Positions 27,956-36,190 of a DNA stretch of 64,000 nucleotides are shown here, in pieces. A program made the translations under genes and the position numbers. Within the stretch, counting starts at the first letter, position 1. The number at the start of each line of letters is the position of its first letter. This DNA comes from Methylomonas sp. UP202 (GTDB lineage Bacteria > Pseudomonadota > Gammaproteobacteria > Methylococcales > Methylomonadaceae): contig NZ_CP123897.1 in the NCBI RefSeq assembly GCF_029910655.1, forward strand, positions 1,860,001 through 1,924,000, given 5' to 3'. The notes under the pieces are model-generated. The model saw only the letters and a program-made list of their open reading frames with translations. It did not search any database and was not told the origin of the DNA.

Positions 27956-28522
27956 TCAATCGTCCAGCCGCAGCATGCAATGCAAAATCGCCTGTTCCAG
28001 CAGCCTGCCGACCGAGCGCTGCGAGATATTCAGACGACCGGCGATTTCCGCGTAGGACAGGTTTTCGATTTTGTTCAGGATAAATGCGGTGCGGCAGTCG
28101 GCGGATAATTCGTTCAATGCAGCTTCCATCGTGCCGAAGCGTTCGCGCGACAGCAGAATCCGCAACGGATCGGTCTGGGCGTGGTCAGCCACGGTGTCGG
28201 CCAATAGTTCGTCGTCGACGTCGGCCAAAATTTGGCTTTTGACCTTGCAATGACGCTGATAATCGATCGCCAGATTGACCGCGATGCGAAACGCCAGGGC
28301 TCGGGCGTTGTCCGGCAGGTTGGTATGGGCGCTTTTGTAGAAACGCAAATAGGTTTCGTGAGCCAAGTCCTCGGCGGCTTCCGGGCATTTGACCCGGCCG
28401 GTCAAAAACGTTCGCAAGTCGTTTGCCAAGGCCTCTGTCCACAACTGGGCGATGAAATGGTCGGTTATAGTCGCATTCAAGGTGCGTATTTTGGCTTCAG
28501 TGTACTGGTAAGCAATTGGCAT
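27956..28522 (-). CDS. FecI-like ECF sigma factor (set 3)
   Basis: A 188-residue ECF sigma factor: region 2 at about 35-105 (CPEAAEDLAHETYLRFYKSA, RIAVNLAIDYQRHC) and region 4 at about 130-185 (LSADCRTAFILNKIENLSYA, then LNISQRSVGRLLEQAILHC). It starts the set 3 operon, which runs leftwards to the receptor at 24198. The intergenic side faces a divergently transcribed DUF938 gene. Confidence 0.87.
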   Translation of the reverse strand: MPIAYQYTEAKIRTLNATITDHFIAQLWTEALANDLRTFLTGRVKCPEAAEDLAHETYLRFYKSAHTNLPDNARALAFRIAVNLAIDYQRHCKVKSQILADVDDELLADTVADHAQTDPLRILLSRERFGTMEAALNELSADCRTAFILNKIENLSYAEIAGRLNISQRSVGRLLEQAILHCMLRLDD

Positions 28523-28865
28523 TTAACCGCAGTCGGCGATCGGCCGTGGGCTGACTCTTCTGTCATTAAGCTACCGGCGGAGACGCCCCGTTGTCAAACG
28601 CAACGGATGCATGGGAGGTATTGGGTGGCGCTTAGGCAGGTGAAAATCGGCCAGAGACATAGGTTGAGAGTGAGGCAACGAACCCCAACAGGGATGATCT
28701 TTAAATCATCGCTAATTTGGATGTTTTGTTGTCGATGGCTTGAGGGATGGTTTTGCGGTTGTCGCGTTGGGGTTGCTGCCGTCTCGGCAATTGCTCCAGG
28801 CATTGTGATCGTCGCGCCGAATCAATAGCATAATACCCGGCATCCTAATCCCGACCAGAACCGTA
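28523..28865. other. Divergent intergenic region
   Basis: No gene is supported in this 343-bp stretch between the set 3 sigma gene (leftward) and the DUF938 gene (rightward). It should hold both promoters. I saw no Fur-type box or strong hairpin. Confidence 0.45.
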
Positions 28866-29462
28866 ATGACAGCCAAGCCCTTCTCGCAAGCCTGCGAAAA
28901 CAACAAAGACCCGATATTGCAAGTGTTAAAGACCGCGTTTACCGAGCCGGCGACGGTGTGGGAAATCGGCAGCGGCACCGGCCAGCATGCTTGCCATTTT
29001 GCCAGGCATTTGCCGCATCTGGAATGGCAGCCCACCGACCGAGCCGAGCATTTGCCCGGTATCGCGCTGTGGCGCGACGAAGCCGGACTGGACAATCTGC
29101 GCCCGGCCCTGGCCTTGGACGTGACCGACGCGATCTGGCCTTGTAACGGCATTGATGCCTTGTTCTCCGCCAACACCTTGCACATCATGGGGCATGCCGA
29201 AGTCGAAGTGTTGTTCCAAAGATTGCGGATTCATCTAAGCCCGGTCGCGACCGCGTGCTTTTACGGCCCGTTCAATTACCAAGGCCGCTACACTAGCGAC
29301 AGCAATGCCCGCTTCGACGAATGGCTAAAGCAGCGCGATCCGCGTAGCGGCATCAAGGATTACGAATGGATCGCCGACTTGGCGGCGTCGGCCGGCTTGA
29401 CGGCTGTAGCCGATGTAGAAATGCCGGCCAACAATCGGACCTTGGTGTTCCGGACCGGCTGA
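28866..29462 (+). CDS. DUF938 family SAM-dependent methyltransferase-like protein
   Basis: A 198-residue protein matching the DUF938 family: FSQACENNKDPILQVLKTAF at the N-terminus, the SAM-binding motif VWEIGSGTGQHACHFARHLP at about 31-50, then LEWQPTD, ANTLHIMGHAEVEVLFQRL and YGPFNYQGRYTSDSNARFDE. Family members have a Rossmann methyltransferase fold; the methylated substrate is not known. The ATG at 28866 gives the usual family length. It is a single gene with no obvious partner. Confidence 0.88.
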   Translation: MTAKPFSQACENNKDPILQVLKTAFTEPATVWEIGSGTGQHACHFARHLPHLEWQPTDRAEHLPGIALWRDEAGLDNLRPALALDVTDAIWPCNGIDALFSANTLHIMGHAEVEVLFQRLRIHLSPVATACFYGPFNYQGRYTSDSNARFDEWLKQRDPRSGIKDYEWIADLAASAGLTAVADVEMPANNRTLVFRTG

Positions 29463-29594
29463 TCGCTCAGGGGAGAGCCGAGTGCGGCTATCCGCCGGAT
29501 ATGCAATTGTTGGCTACAGAAACAGTGTTGAAACAGGCTGAGATAATTGCAAGTGAGTTGGCTGCTGAATCCTAAAATGACAAATAACTAAGCG

Positions 29595-30185
29595 ATGGAA
29601 ACGGAAAAGGGCAAACTGGTTCGTTGGGTAGAAGACAGAGGCTTCGGTTTCATAAAACCGGAGTCAGGCGGCGCCGATATTTTTATCCACATATCGGCTT
29701 TGAAAAGTATGAGCCGTTCTCCAGTTGTTGGAGACGTTATTTATTACGAAACAAATCTTGATGACAATGGCAAGCTACGCGCGATCAACGCAAAAATAGA
29801 AGGTGTGTCTCCGGTTTTAACAGTCGCTCCAATTGACAGAAAGCGTAAAACACCGAAATCCACTTTACCAGAACAAAGACCTCACGGAAGCCGCAACACC
29901 TATAGACCACCGTATAAGAAATCAGGATATAGATTTATTCCAGTTCTATTTGTACTCGCAGCCGTTGCAATCTTCAGCAAGTTTGCGAATCAAAATGGCT
30001 CTAGTGGTCAGCCGGTATTGCCAATTGCCGAACCCGAAAAACCCATTCAACATTTTCAGTGTCAAGGTAAGGTGTATTGCTTGGAAATGGGGTCGTATGA
30101 GGAAGCTGTTTTTTATCTCCGGAATTGCCCTGGTACGAAGATGGATGGTGACAATGACGGCATTCCTTGTGAGCAACAGTTTTAG
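29595..30185 (+). CDS. Cold-shock domain membrane protein with C-terminal Excalibur domain
   Basis: A 196-residue fusion. Residues 3-70 form a cold-shock (OB-fold, nucleic-acid binding) domain with GKLVRWVEDRGFGFIKPESG and DIFIHISAL. A basic Pro/Tyr-rich linker follows, then one membrane helix at about 113-130 (FIPVLFVLAAVAIFSKFA). The C-terminal 45 residues form an Excalibur-type calcium-binding domain with the YCLEMGSYEEAVFYLRNCPG segment and the DGDNDGIPCE loop. The nucleic-acid-binding part would be cytoplasmic and the Excalibur part periplasmic. GC content is lower than in its neighbour. Function is not known. Confidence 0.82.
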   Translation: METEKGKLVRWVEDRGFGFIKPESGGADIFIHISALKSMSRSPVVGDVIYYETNLDDNGKLRAINAKIEGVSPVLTVAPIDRKRKTPKSTLPEQRPHGSRNTYRPPYKKSGYRFIPVLFVLAAVAIFSKFANQNGSSGQPVLPIAEPEKPIQHFQCQGKVYCLEMGSYEEAVFYLRNCPGTKMDGDNDGIPCEQQF

Positions 30186-30243
30186 CTTATTTGACGTGAT
30201 AAGCTAGATGGTAGGTTGAAGGCAATCATATAACAGGAATAAG

Positions 30244-30522
30244 TTGAAAACATTCGAGAATATCGTCATCTGTGTTTTTTGCAGTATGGGACTATCAGGC
30301 TGCGCAACGTTCAAGAGCTTAAATGCCGAAGTTCCGTTGTACGAGCGCGTATTCATTTACTGCGGCACTCGGCTGGATTGGGCGGCGTTGGAAAACGACA
30401 ATCCGACTATCCGAAAACTCAAGACCGAAGCTCCACACTATCCGCTGGTCGATCTGCCGTTCAGCTTTGCGATGGATTCCGTGTTTTTACCGTTAGCGAT
30501 CAGTGCGGAGATTTTTCACTGA
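30244..30522 (+). CDS. YceK/YidQ family lipoprotein
   Basis: A 92-residue predicted lipoprotein with lipobox LSGC (Cys at residue 20) and the family motifs YCGTRLDWAAL and LPFSFAMDSVFLPLAIS. The start is a TTG at 30244, supported by an AGGAA ribosome site seven bases upstream and by the intact signal peptide that follows (MKTFENIVICVFCSMGLSGC); no ATG is available at that position. Members are small envelope lipoproteins of unknown function. Confidence 0.82.
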   Translation: MKTFENIVICVFCSMGLSGCATFKSLNAEVPLYERVFIYCGTRLDWAALENDNPTIRKLKTEAPHYPLVDLPFSFAMDSVFLPLAISAEIFH

Positions 30523-30828
30523 TGGCGATTTTTCATTGGGCACCCGCACCGTCTTTAATAGGCCTAATTCTGCTTTGTCGGAATTTGCGCCAAATTTGAT
30601 GCCGTTGTCTAACACTTGGGCATTTCCGAAATATAAGCTCGCTACTTCCGTTAGGCGGAGTCTTGCCTAATTGCCAAGCCAAGACTGCCTAAATCGGCCG
30701 GTTTTTGACAAACCCGTCTGTAATTAAGCTAACATAAAAAATCAGTCATTTTTTTAAATGTTGTCTAGGCTTTAACACGCGGAACGACAGCTTATTCCGC
30801 GTTTGGTAATCAGTTTAAGGAGATGACG
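30523..30828. other. Intergenic region with inverted repeat
   Basis: About 300 bp without a supported gene. An 8-bp perfect inverted repeat (ACGCGGAA at 30777-30784 and TTCCGCGT at 30795-30802) lies 27 bp before the next gene start. It is followed by TTTGG rather than a T-tract, so an operator or leader hairpin is more likely than a terminator. Confidence 0.5.
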
Positions 30829-31290
30829 ATGAGTCAAAATTTGATTTCAATCAGTTTTACCGATAGCGCGCTCGCTGAAATCGATGCGGCGCTGAGTGTT
30901 TTGGAAAGTCATTTTTCCAGCTTTCTCAATCTATCGCCCGACGAGCGGCATAGTCTGGCGAAGATGGGCGATAAGACCGAAGCGTTTTGCCGGCAGACGC
31001 TCATCGTCTCCGGCCAAAATCCGCAAGCGCTGCCGCCCAGCCTGGATGTCAACGAAGCCGTGGCCGATTTTACCGCGCTGGATCAATTACGCCCGCGCCT
31101 GCATCGCTTGCGGGATTTGTTGAGTCGCGGCGAGGATACCGACATGGCCCTGGGCAGCGATATTTACAATTTTAGTTTGGATGCCTATGCCTCGTTAAAG
31201 ATTGCCGGCAAGGGCGCCGCGTTGGAAACGCTGCGGCAAGCGATGTCGGTCCGTTTTAATCGCGGCGCTAAAGCCAAAGCGGGCAGCTAA
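30829..31290 (+). CDS. Hypothetical cytoplasmic protein
   Basis: A 153-residue soluble, helical protein not recognised as a named family. Visible segments include LSPDERHSLAKMGDKTEAF, a Pro-containing LPPSLDVNEAVADF, LDQLRPRLHRLRDLLSRGED and a C-terminal LDAYASLKIAGKGAALETLR. The ATG at 30829 is preferred to the one at 30823 because the strong AAGGAG site (30817-30822) is then six bases away. It stands alone, just before the accessory island. Confidence 0.65.
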   Translation: MSQNLISISFTDSALAEIDAALSVLESHFSSFLNLSPDERHSLAKMGDKTEAFCRQTLIVSGQNPQALPPSLDVNEAVADFTALDQLRPRLHRLRDLLSRGEDTDMALGSDIYNFSLDAYASLKIAGKGAALETLRQAMSVRFNRGAKAKAGS

Positions 31291-31454
31291 GCCCCGCGTA
31301 TCACCCAAAATGCCATTTCACGCGGCGAGCCGGCCGGTCCGACTCGTCGCAAACCGCTCTAACCCCGCTGTGATCGCTAATGGGGTATTCGGCTGGCCGC
31401 CACAGCAGCGCTTTCAACGCGAATCCGGCAATTAACGCGGTTTTCAGTCTTGAT

Positions 31455-31790
31455 CGCAACGCAAAAAGACTTTCCCGAAGCACTAAAAGCCATTCTCGCA
31501 ACGCGTCGAGCAATACACGCTAGGCTTTTTAGCTTGCGCATAACACCAAAAGCCTTGCGCGCAAGGCAAATAGTGATTCCCGCAACACTAAAAGAGTTGC
31601 GCGCAACGCTCCGAGCAATAAACGCAAGGCTCCAAGCCTTGCGCGCAACGCCCCGAGCAATAAACGCAAGGCTCCGAGCCTCGCGCATAACACTAAAAGC
31701 CTTGCGCGCAAGGCAAATAGCAATTCCCGTAATACTAAAAGAGTTGCCCGCAATTCTCCGAGCAATAAACGCAAGGCAAAAAGCGGGATG
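31455..31790. repeat. Array of sixteen 21-bp tandem repeat units
   Basis: Sixteen consecutive 21-bp units can be laid out without gaps from 31455. Most begin CGCAA and share an internal AG core. Units vary in type and recur in a patterned order, for example CGCAAGGCTCC-AGCC.. units, ..GCAATAAA units and ..CTAAAAG.. units. At least one unit is a perfect hairpin (arms CGCAAGGCT and AGCCTTGCG around CCA). The 21-bp period keeps frames open on both strands, producing heptad Leu/Arg/Ala-rich open frames that I do not regard as genes. There are no spacers, so it is not a CRISPR array. Confidence 0.85.
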
Positions 31791-31895
31791 GACGGGGATT
31801 TCACTTGCAGCGGCAAGTGTGTCGCCATTCAGGCTTCGATAGGACGCTTGCATATTCCGATCAAACCCGTGAGCAATTCCGACTTCAAAATCGCC

Positions 31896-32014
31896 AGGTA
31901 TTCCGGTCGCAAAGCGGTCGCCGGTTTCACCCAAAAGTTGGCCATCGATTCCGATACCATTGCGCCGGTAGTGACTGACGGCTTTTGCGAATGGCGGATT
32001 GACGCGAACTATCC
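31896..32014. repeat. 119-bp direct repeat, left copy
   Basis: Starts AGGTATTCCGGTCGCAAAGC. It aligns without gaps to 37502-37620 with 19 differences by hand count. The two copies point the same way and enclose the Argonaute-SIR2 operon and the integron remnant. Confidence 0.8.
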
Positions 32015-32170
32015 ATTGCAGTCTATCGTTCCATCTGCTTCAATGGCAGCTATTTGATTAGCTCTGGCCAATGTTACTTTTTGTTGATGATATGTGGCTA
32101 ACTCATCCCGTTTTCGTCAATAAATATTTGCGTTACAAATGAATTGGTTGATAAAGGATCAGTTAATATT

Positions 32171-34102
32171 ATGACCAATAATAGGAGTCAAGGTGTGGCG
32201 ACACAGGGTGATAAAGTTGCTATAAATTTCTTGGAAATTACAAATCAGCCGTTTCAAATAAGCTTCTATTCTAAGAAGGTGATAGACCCTGAACAACAAT
32301 CACCCCATCCAAATATCAAAAGATATAACCTCCCAGGGGATTTGAATAATCTCAATAGTGCATTCGTACCATATTTTATTTCGGAAACCGCATTTGAAGG
32401 TTTCGAACTCATAACCGTAAGTTCGGCAGTCAATAAAGTCTTGACTGTTTATAAGTTATTTGAAAATTTGGTGGATAAATGCAAACAAACCTTACGCGAA
32501 GGCACTAATTTTACCGTTGAATATGGTTTTAGAAAGAAAGTAAATATCGTGATTTCATCGTCTGTGCTTGGTAATGAGGAAATATGGATAGAACCTTACT
32601 TCCTGAACATCTCCGATAAGTTCGGATACCTTATAGGCTTTCATTTCAACTTGGCTGATGGGCAACCTTTTAACAAAGCTGTTCAGCAGAAGAGCCTGAG
32701 TTTAGGTCCTGACGGCAGAGAAAACATCAATTTTTATGCCGATATTTATAGAAAACTGCAGCATTTCATCGGCCATTTCAAGTCAATAATTTTCCCCCTT
32801 GGACAAGGTATCGATTTGACGGCCTCGTTTCAAGAAATTCCCAGTAAACACCTAGATGCTAAGAAGTACATTTTCTATGATGGCCGAATTGAGACATCCC
32901 AATTCCAGGGCATAAAGAAACATGGTCCTCTTGTAAAAATGGTAGATAATTGCCTAATTTGCTTCATGTATCGCCCTGACGATAAGCCCTATTCCTACGA
33001 GTTATTCCATGCCCTAAAAGGAAACAAGTTCGGTACTTTCCCTGGCATGGAGGCAATGTTCTCATTCTCGCTGGGGAAGGAGCATGTAACCGGGCTTCCT
33101 TTAGCGGATTATTCCGAAAAATCTATTGATGCCGCTATTACCCACCTAAAAGAGATTGCTGTCGGCAGACCAACATTACCCTTATTGCTGATTCCATGGT
33201 CAAGGATAGAGTGCACGTCCGAAGAAGATGACATCTACTACCGCATAAAGCATCAGTTCTTGTCGAAGGGATTGCCAACTCAATTCGTCAGTCTTCAGAG
33301 GATGCGGGAACGTGATGGCCTTAAATGGTCAATTTCAAATATCGGCCTAGGGATTTTCAGTAAGCTCGGTGGATTACCGTGGAAGTTACAACCCCGCCAT
33401 GAAAAATGTCTGATAGTCGGTATAGGACAGGCTCATAGGAAACAGAATGATGGCACAATAACTCGGTACTTTGCCTATTCTGTTTTGTCTGATTCTAGTG
33501 GTTTATACGATAGTATTAAAATACTATCCCAGTCCGAACAGAAGGACACGTACCTCAATGGCCTCACGGAAAATATTAAAAGCGTCATCAAAAGCATGGA
33601 GTCAAAATACGACAAGTTCGTTATCCATACGCCGTTTAAGCTTAAATTAGAAGAAGTTGAAGCTCTGAAGGTAGGGGTGACAGCTATAGCAGGGAATGAA
33701 ATCGTTGTAATGAAATTCAACGAGCACAGTAAATATTTTGGGTTCGCACCAGATAACAATAGCAAAGTACCATTTGAAAGCTCATGTGTCCCACTGGGGA
33801 AAAGACAATATCTCGTTTGGTTCGAAGGATTGCAACACCACAATCCTACAATCCGTCGTCGTATTGCCAAACCAATGCATGTTGAATTTATTTATTCCAG
33901 CAAGGAATTAAACAGCAATGATGAAATTAGCTACCTTCAAGACGCCATAAATCTGTCGGGAGCAAACTGGCGCGGGTTTAATGCGAAGACTTCACCGGTA
34001 TCGGTATATTACGCAAAAATAATCGCTGATTATATCGGCTGCTTTGACAGGCTTGGTCTTCCAGAGATAGATATTGAAAACATGCCTCCTTGGTTCCTAT
34101 AA
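32171..34102 (+). CDS. Catalytically inactive prokaryotic Argonaute (MID-PIWI), partner of SIR2 effector
   Basis: A 643-residue protein. The N-terminal ~325 residues correspond to N/linker regions without a PAZ domain that I can recognise. The MID domain is at about 333-411 (LPLLLIPWSRIEC, DDIYYRIKHQFLSKGLPTQF, with Tyr356/357 and Lys360 as likely guide 5'-phosphate contacts), followed by IFSKLGGLPWKL. The PIWI domain is at about 412-620 (CLIVGIGQAHRK, YDKFVIHTPFKLKLEE, SGANWRGFNAKTSPVSVYYA). The first catalytic Asp, normally after VGI, is Gly419, and the later rDG motif is HTP, so slicing should be lost. Such inactive Argonautes use guides to recognise invader nucleic acid and activate a partner. 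The SIR2 gene begins 11 bp downstream. ATG 32171 is chosen over an in-frame TTG at 32144. The gene is clearly AT-richer than the flanks, suggesting transfer. Confidence 0.88.
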   Translation: MTNNRSQGVATQGDKVAINFLEITNQPFQISFYSKKVIDPEQQSPHPNIKRYNLPGDLNNLNSAFVPYFISETAFEGFELITVSSAVNKVLTVYKLFENLVDKCKQTLREGTNFTVEYGFRKKVNIVISSSVLGNEEIWIEPYFLNISDKFGYLIGFHFNLADGQPFNKAVQQKSLSLGPDGRENINFYADIYRKLQHFIGHFKSIIFPLGQGIDLTASFQEIPSKHLDAKKYIFYDGRIETSQFQGIKKHGPLVKMVDNCLICFMYRPDDKPYSYELFHALKGNKFGTFPGMEAMFSFSLGKEHVTGLPLADYSEKSIDAAITHLKEIAVGRPTLPLLLIPWSRIECTSEEDDIYYRIKHQFLSKGLPTQFVSLQRMRERDGLKWSISNIGLGIFSKLGGLPWKLQPRHEKCLIVGIGQAHRKQNDGTITRYFAYSVLSDSSGLYDSIKILSQSEQKDTYLNGLTENIKSVIKSMESKYDKFVIHTPFKLKLEEVEALKVGVTAIAGNEIVVMKFNEHSKYFGFAPDNNSKVPFESSCVPLGKRQYLVWFEGLQHHNPTIRRRIAKPMHVEFIYSSKELNSNDEISYLQDAINLSGANWRGFNAKTSPVSVYYAKIIADYIGCFDRLGLPEIDIENMPPWFL

Positions 34103-34113
34103 AAGGGTTTTCC

Positions 34114-35181
34114 ATGCAATTCAGAAAAGATGAGGTAATTTTTCTTCTTGGTGCCGGTGCAAGCGTTGATGCCGGAATTCCGGCATCTTGCGGCATGATT
34201 AGCAAGTTGGAAGAACTTCTCAAAGATGAGTCATGGAAAAAATTTGCTCCCTTATACAATTTTGTAAAGTCCGCAATAATCTACGGAGATGGTATTAAAG
34301 GGAAATTCGAATATGCAAATTTCAACATTGAACGATTGGTAAATACCCTAGATGAGCTCAGAAAAAGTGACGAGCATCCTCTATTCCCCTTTATCGGCTC
34401 ATGGAATCCAAAACTGCCAGAAGTCACAGAAAACAACTTTGAAAAGCTTGGAATCTTCCGTAAAAAAATAGTTGAGGAATTGAGCCAGCAATGGGTTCAT
34501 TCCGAATATGACGAGCATTCTCAATATTTTGAAGGCTTATCCAGGTTTCAAAATGAGTACCAGCATTTGCTGCGTGTTTTTACTCTGAATTATGACCTTT
34601 GTGTGGAGAAATCCTGCAAGCACGCTGGTGTTGAGCGAGGGTTCGGTGAGGATAAATACTGGGATTGGAAAATATTTGAAAATGAGGCTCAACTTGAAAG
34701 CAATATATTTCTCTACAAACTTCATGGTTCTATAGATTGGATACGTGACGATCGGGGGAAACTCACCTACAAGGACAAAGGCATTCCACCTGAGAAAATA
34801 GAAATAATTTTCGGTACGACCTACAAACTGCAGTATATCGACCCATTTCTGTTTTTTGCCTATGAATTCAGGAAACGGCTTATGACCGAAGTGCAACTAT
34901 TGGTATGCGTTGGCTATGGTTTTGCTGATGAGCATATTAATGGAATAATCACTCAGGCGCTAAACGGCGACCATTCGCGAAAAATGCTAGTGATTATGCC
35001 TACTGACAATGTTGCCGGAAGTTTGCAACATATCAGAAGCACCCTGAAATTAAGCTGCGATGACAACGTTTCCATATGGAATTTTACAGCTAAGGATTTT
35101 TTTAACGATAAATTGACCGTAGAAGAATTGGCAAAAATTTTCCCGAATGAAGAAGCTCCATTTGAAGAGATAACCAACTAA
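34114..35181 (+). CDS. SIR2-family NADase-like effector, Argonaute-associated
   Basis: A 355-residue protein with SIR2 Rossmann-fold motifs: FLLGAGASVDAGIP at residues 10-23, TLNYD with Asn159, KLHGSIDW with His204, and VGYGFADEHING at about 266-277. The Asn and His expected for NAD+ hydrolysis are kept. There is no APAZ domain, unlike the short-Argonaute SIR2-APAZ partners, which fits the separate SIR2 effectors of inactive long-B Argonaute systems. The start at 34114 (MQFRKDE), preceded by AAAGGG, is preferred to an upstream TTG at 34090 inside the Argonaute gene. Likely role: once the Argonaute detects an invader, deplete NAD+ and stop the cell (abortive infection). The role is inferred from the family and operon. 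Confidence 0.88.
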   Translation: MQFRKDEVIFLLGAGASVDAGIPASCGMISKLEELLKDESWKKFAPLYNFVKSAIIYGDGIKGKFEYANFNIERLVNTLDELRKSDEHPLFPFIGSWNPKLPEVTENNFEKLGIFRKKIVEELSQQWVHSEYDEHSQYFEGLSRFQNEYQHLLRVFTLNYDLCVEKSCKHAGVERGFGEDKYWDWKIFENEAQLESNIFLYKLHGSIDWIRDDRGKLTYKDKGIPPEKIEIIFGTTYKLQYIDPFLFFAYEFRKRLMTEVQLLVCVGYGFADEHINGIITQALNGDHSRKMLVIMPTDNVAGSLQHIRSTLKLSCDDNVSIWNFTAKDFFNDKLTVEELAKIFPNEEAPFEEITN

Positions 35182-35288
35182 TGAAAACCATGCCAAGCTT
35201 AGTGCCTCTGTTATTGTGGCATGTGATTTTAATAAAACCATGCGAGTTTTGAGGGTACATTGAGTTTTTTCGAATAGCTAAATGTACC

Positions 35289-35400
35289 AAGGCCGTAAGG
35301 TGCAATCGTAAGGCGTCAATAGGCGAAGCCGTATTGCGCCGGATGTTGGTGTTTTGTTTAATCATTCGGCGCATTACGCTACCGCTAATGCGCCCTACGC
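35289..35400. repeat. Palindromic repeat, copy A
   Basis: Begins AAGGCCGTAAGGTGCAATCG and ends GCGCCCTACGC. The two halves are imperfect inverted repeats (GGCGTCAATAGGCGAAGCCG against the complement of CGGCGCATTACGCTACCGC). Its right end abuts half of an attC site at 35401-35420. A second copy in the same orientation lies at 37390-37485. Confidence 0.75.
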
Positions 35401-35423
35401 GGGCTGAAGCGACAGTTAGCATT
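35401..35423 (-). repeat. Truncated attC half-site
   Basis: Read on the minus strand, GCTAACTGTCGCTTCAGCC after the stop of the last cassette gene looks like the first arm of an attC site. The second arm is absent and palindromic repeat copy A takes its place. Confidence 0.55.
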
Positions 35424-35430
35424 AAAGCTG

Positions 35431-35736
35431 TCACAAAAAACCTCTACGAACCGCACGATCTCTGAGAGAGGACACCCATTCATTTTTTGGATTTTCAAGG
35501 CAATCAGCCATTGGCCAACTTGGCGCGGTCTCAATCAGATGAAGGAGTGACCACGCAAAACCGTAACAGCTGTCGGGCGGACCAAAAAGTGAAATAAGGT
35601 TTCTTGCTTCTTCATCCGACAACGGTTTCTCGATGGCTCGAAGCAAACCTTCTGCCTCGCGCAGATACCCCAACGAAGCCTCAGCCTCGGGTGGCAACGG
35701 TCCGAGATCAATGAGTTGCTGAATTTCGGGACGCAT
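35431..35736 (-). CDS. Integron cassette gene, unknown function
   Basis: A 101-residue acidic soluble protein (MRPEIQQLIDLGPLPPEAEA, LSDEEARNLISLFGPPDSCY, FAWSLLHLIETAPSWPM). The ATG at 35736 overlaps the GTTATGC core of the attC site on its 5' side, the usual position of a cassette gene start; a longer frame to 35766 would run through attC and is not used. A truncated attC follows the stop. No family recognised. Confidence 0.6.
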   Translation of the reverse strand: MRPEIQQLIDLGPLPPEAEASLGYLREAEGLLRAIEKPLSDEEARNLISLFGPPDSCYGFAWSLLHLIETAPSWPMADCLENPKNEWVSSLRDRAVRRGFL

Positions 35737-35800
35737 AACGCCCAGCTCACCCGACGAAAACCGCATCGCGGTTTTTGGTCGGGTGGAGCGACGTGTTATA
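35733..35800 (-). repeat. attC recombination site 1
   Basis: On the minus strand TATAACACGTCGCTCCACC begins one arm and GGTGAGCTGGGCGTTATGC ends the other. CCCGAC pairs with GTCGGG, and a central hairpin AAAACCGCATCGCGGTTTT is visible on the plus strand. It has the RYYYAAC...GTTRRRY layout of an integron attC. The preceding gene's stop codon overlaps its first core and the following gene's start overlaps its last. Confidence 0.82.
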
Positions 35801-36116
35801 AGCCATTTTGGTCGCTTTGCACTTTTGCCAATTCATAGAGTTTTTCGATGGCATTTTCTCCTCCTCGCTCCTTTGGTTCAACAGAAACTCCATTCGGAAA
35901 ATCATCGTAAACGAAATTAAGGATCGAACCTTCATATTCAATTTCCCAAAGGTGAATGTCTGGCCCTTCAATTTTCTTAACAATTGTTGCGCCTATCTGC
36001 GCGGCATATTTTTCGGCAAATAAAGGGAAGGACTCCCAGCTTCCGGCCTCAGTGAGTTCTAGGCAATAAAGCCCGGATGCCATTTTCTGAAGTTTCGGAT
36101 GTGCAAATCGAATCAT
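35796..36116 (-). CDS. Integron cassette gene, unknown function
   Basis: A 106-residue protein with an alternating alpha/beta pattern (MIRFAHPKLQKMASGLYCLE, LFAEKYAAQIGATIVKKIEG, IHLWEIEYEGSILNFVYDDF). It starts nine bases after the GTTATAAGC core of attC site 2 with an AGAG ribosome site, and its TAA stop lies within the first core of attC site 1. No family recognised; small proteins of this kind are typical cassette cargo. Confidence 0.62.
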   Translation of the reverse strand: MIRFAHPKLQKMASGLYCLELTEAGSWESFPLFAEKYAAQIGATIVKKIEGPDIHLWEIEYEGSILNFVYDDFPNGVSVEPKERGGENAIEKLYELAKVQSDQNGL

Positions 36117-36122
36117 CTCTTG

Positions 36123-36190
36123 TGCTTATAACGTGGAAGTAACCGGCCTGCGCGGCTTTTTGCGCAGGTCCGGTTGACTGCCGGGTTAGC
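36123..36190 (-). repeat. attC recombination site 2
   Basis: On the minus strand CTAACCCGGCAGTCAACCGG forms the first arm and GGCCGGTTACTTCCACGTTATAAG-type sequence the second, with a GC-rich central hairpin (CCTGCGC, AAAAAG, CGCGCAGG). The HNH cassette stop overlaps the first core. Confidence 0.82.

Noticed and set aside
31455-31790. Possible CRISPR array
   Set aside because: Units are contiguous 21-mers with no unique spacers and no cas genes nearby.
31377-31934. Long Leu/Arg/Ala-rich open frames on both strands (185 and 130 codons) over the 21-bp array
   Set aside because: The 21-bp period is a multiple of three and keeps several frames open by default; no ribosome site or non-repetitive domain is present.
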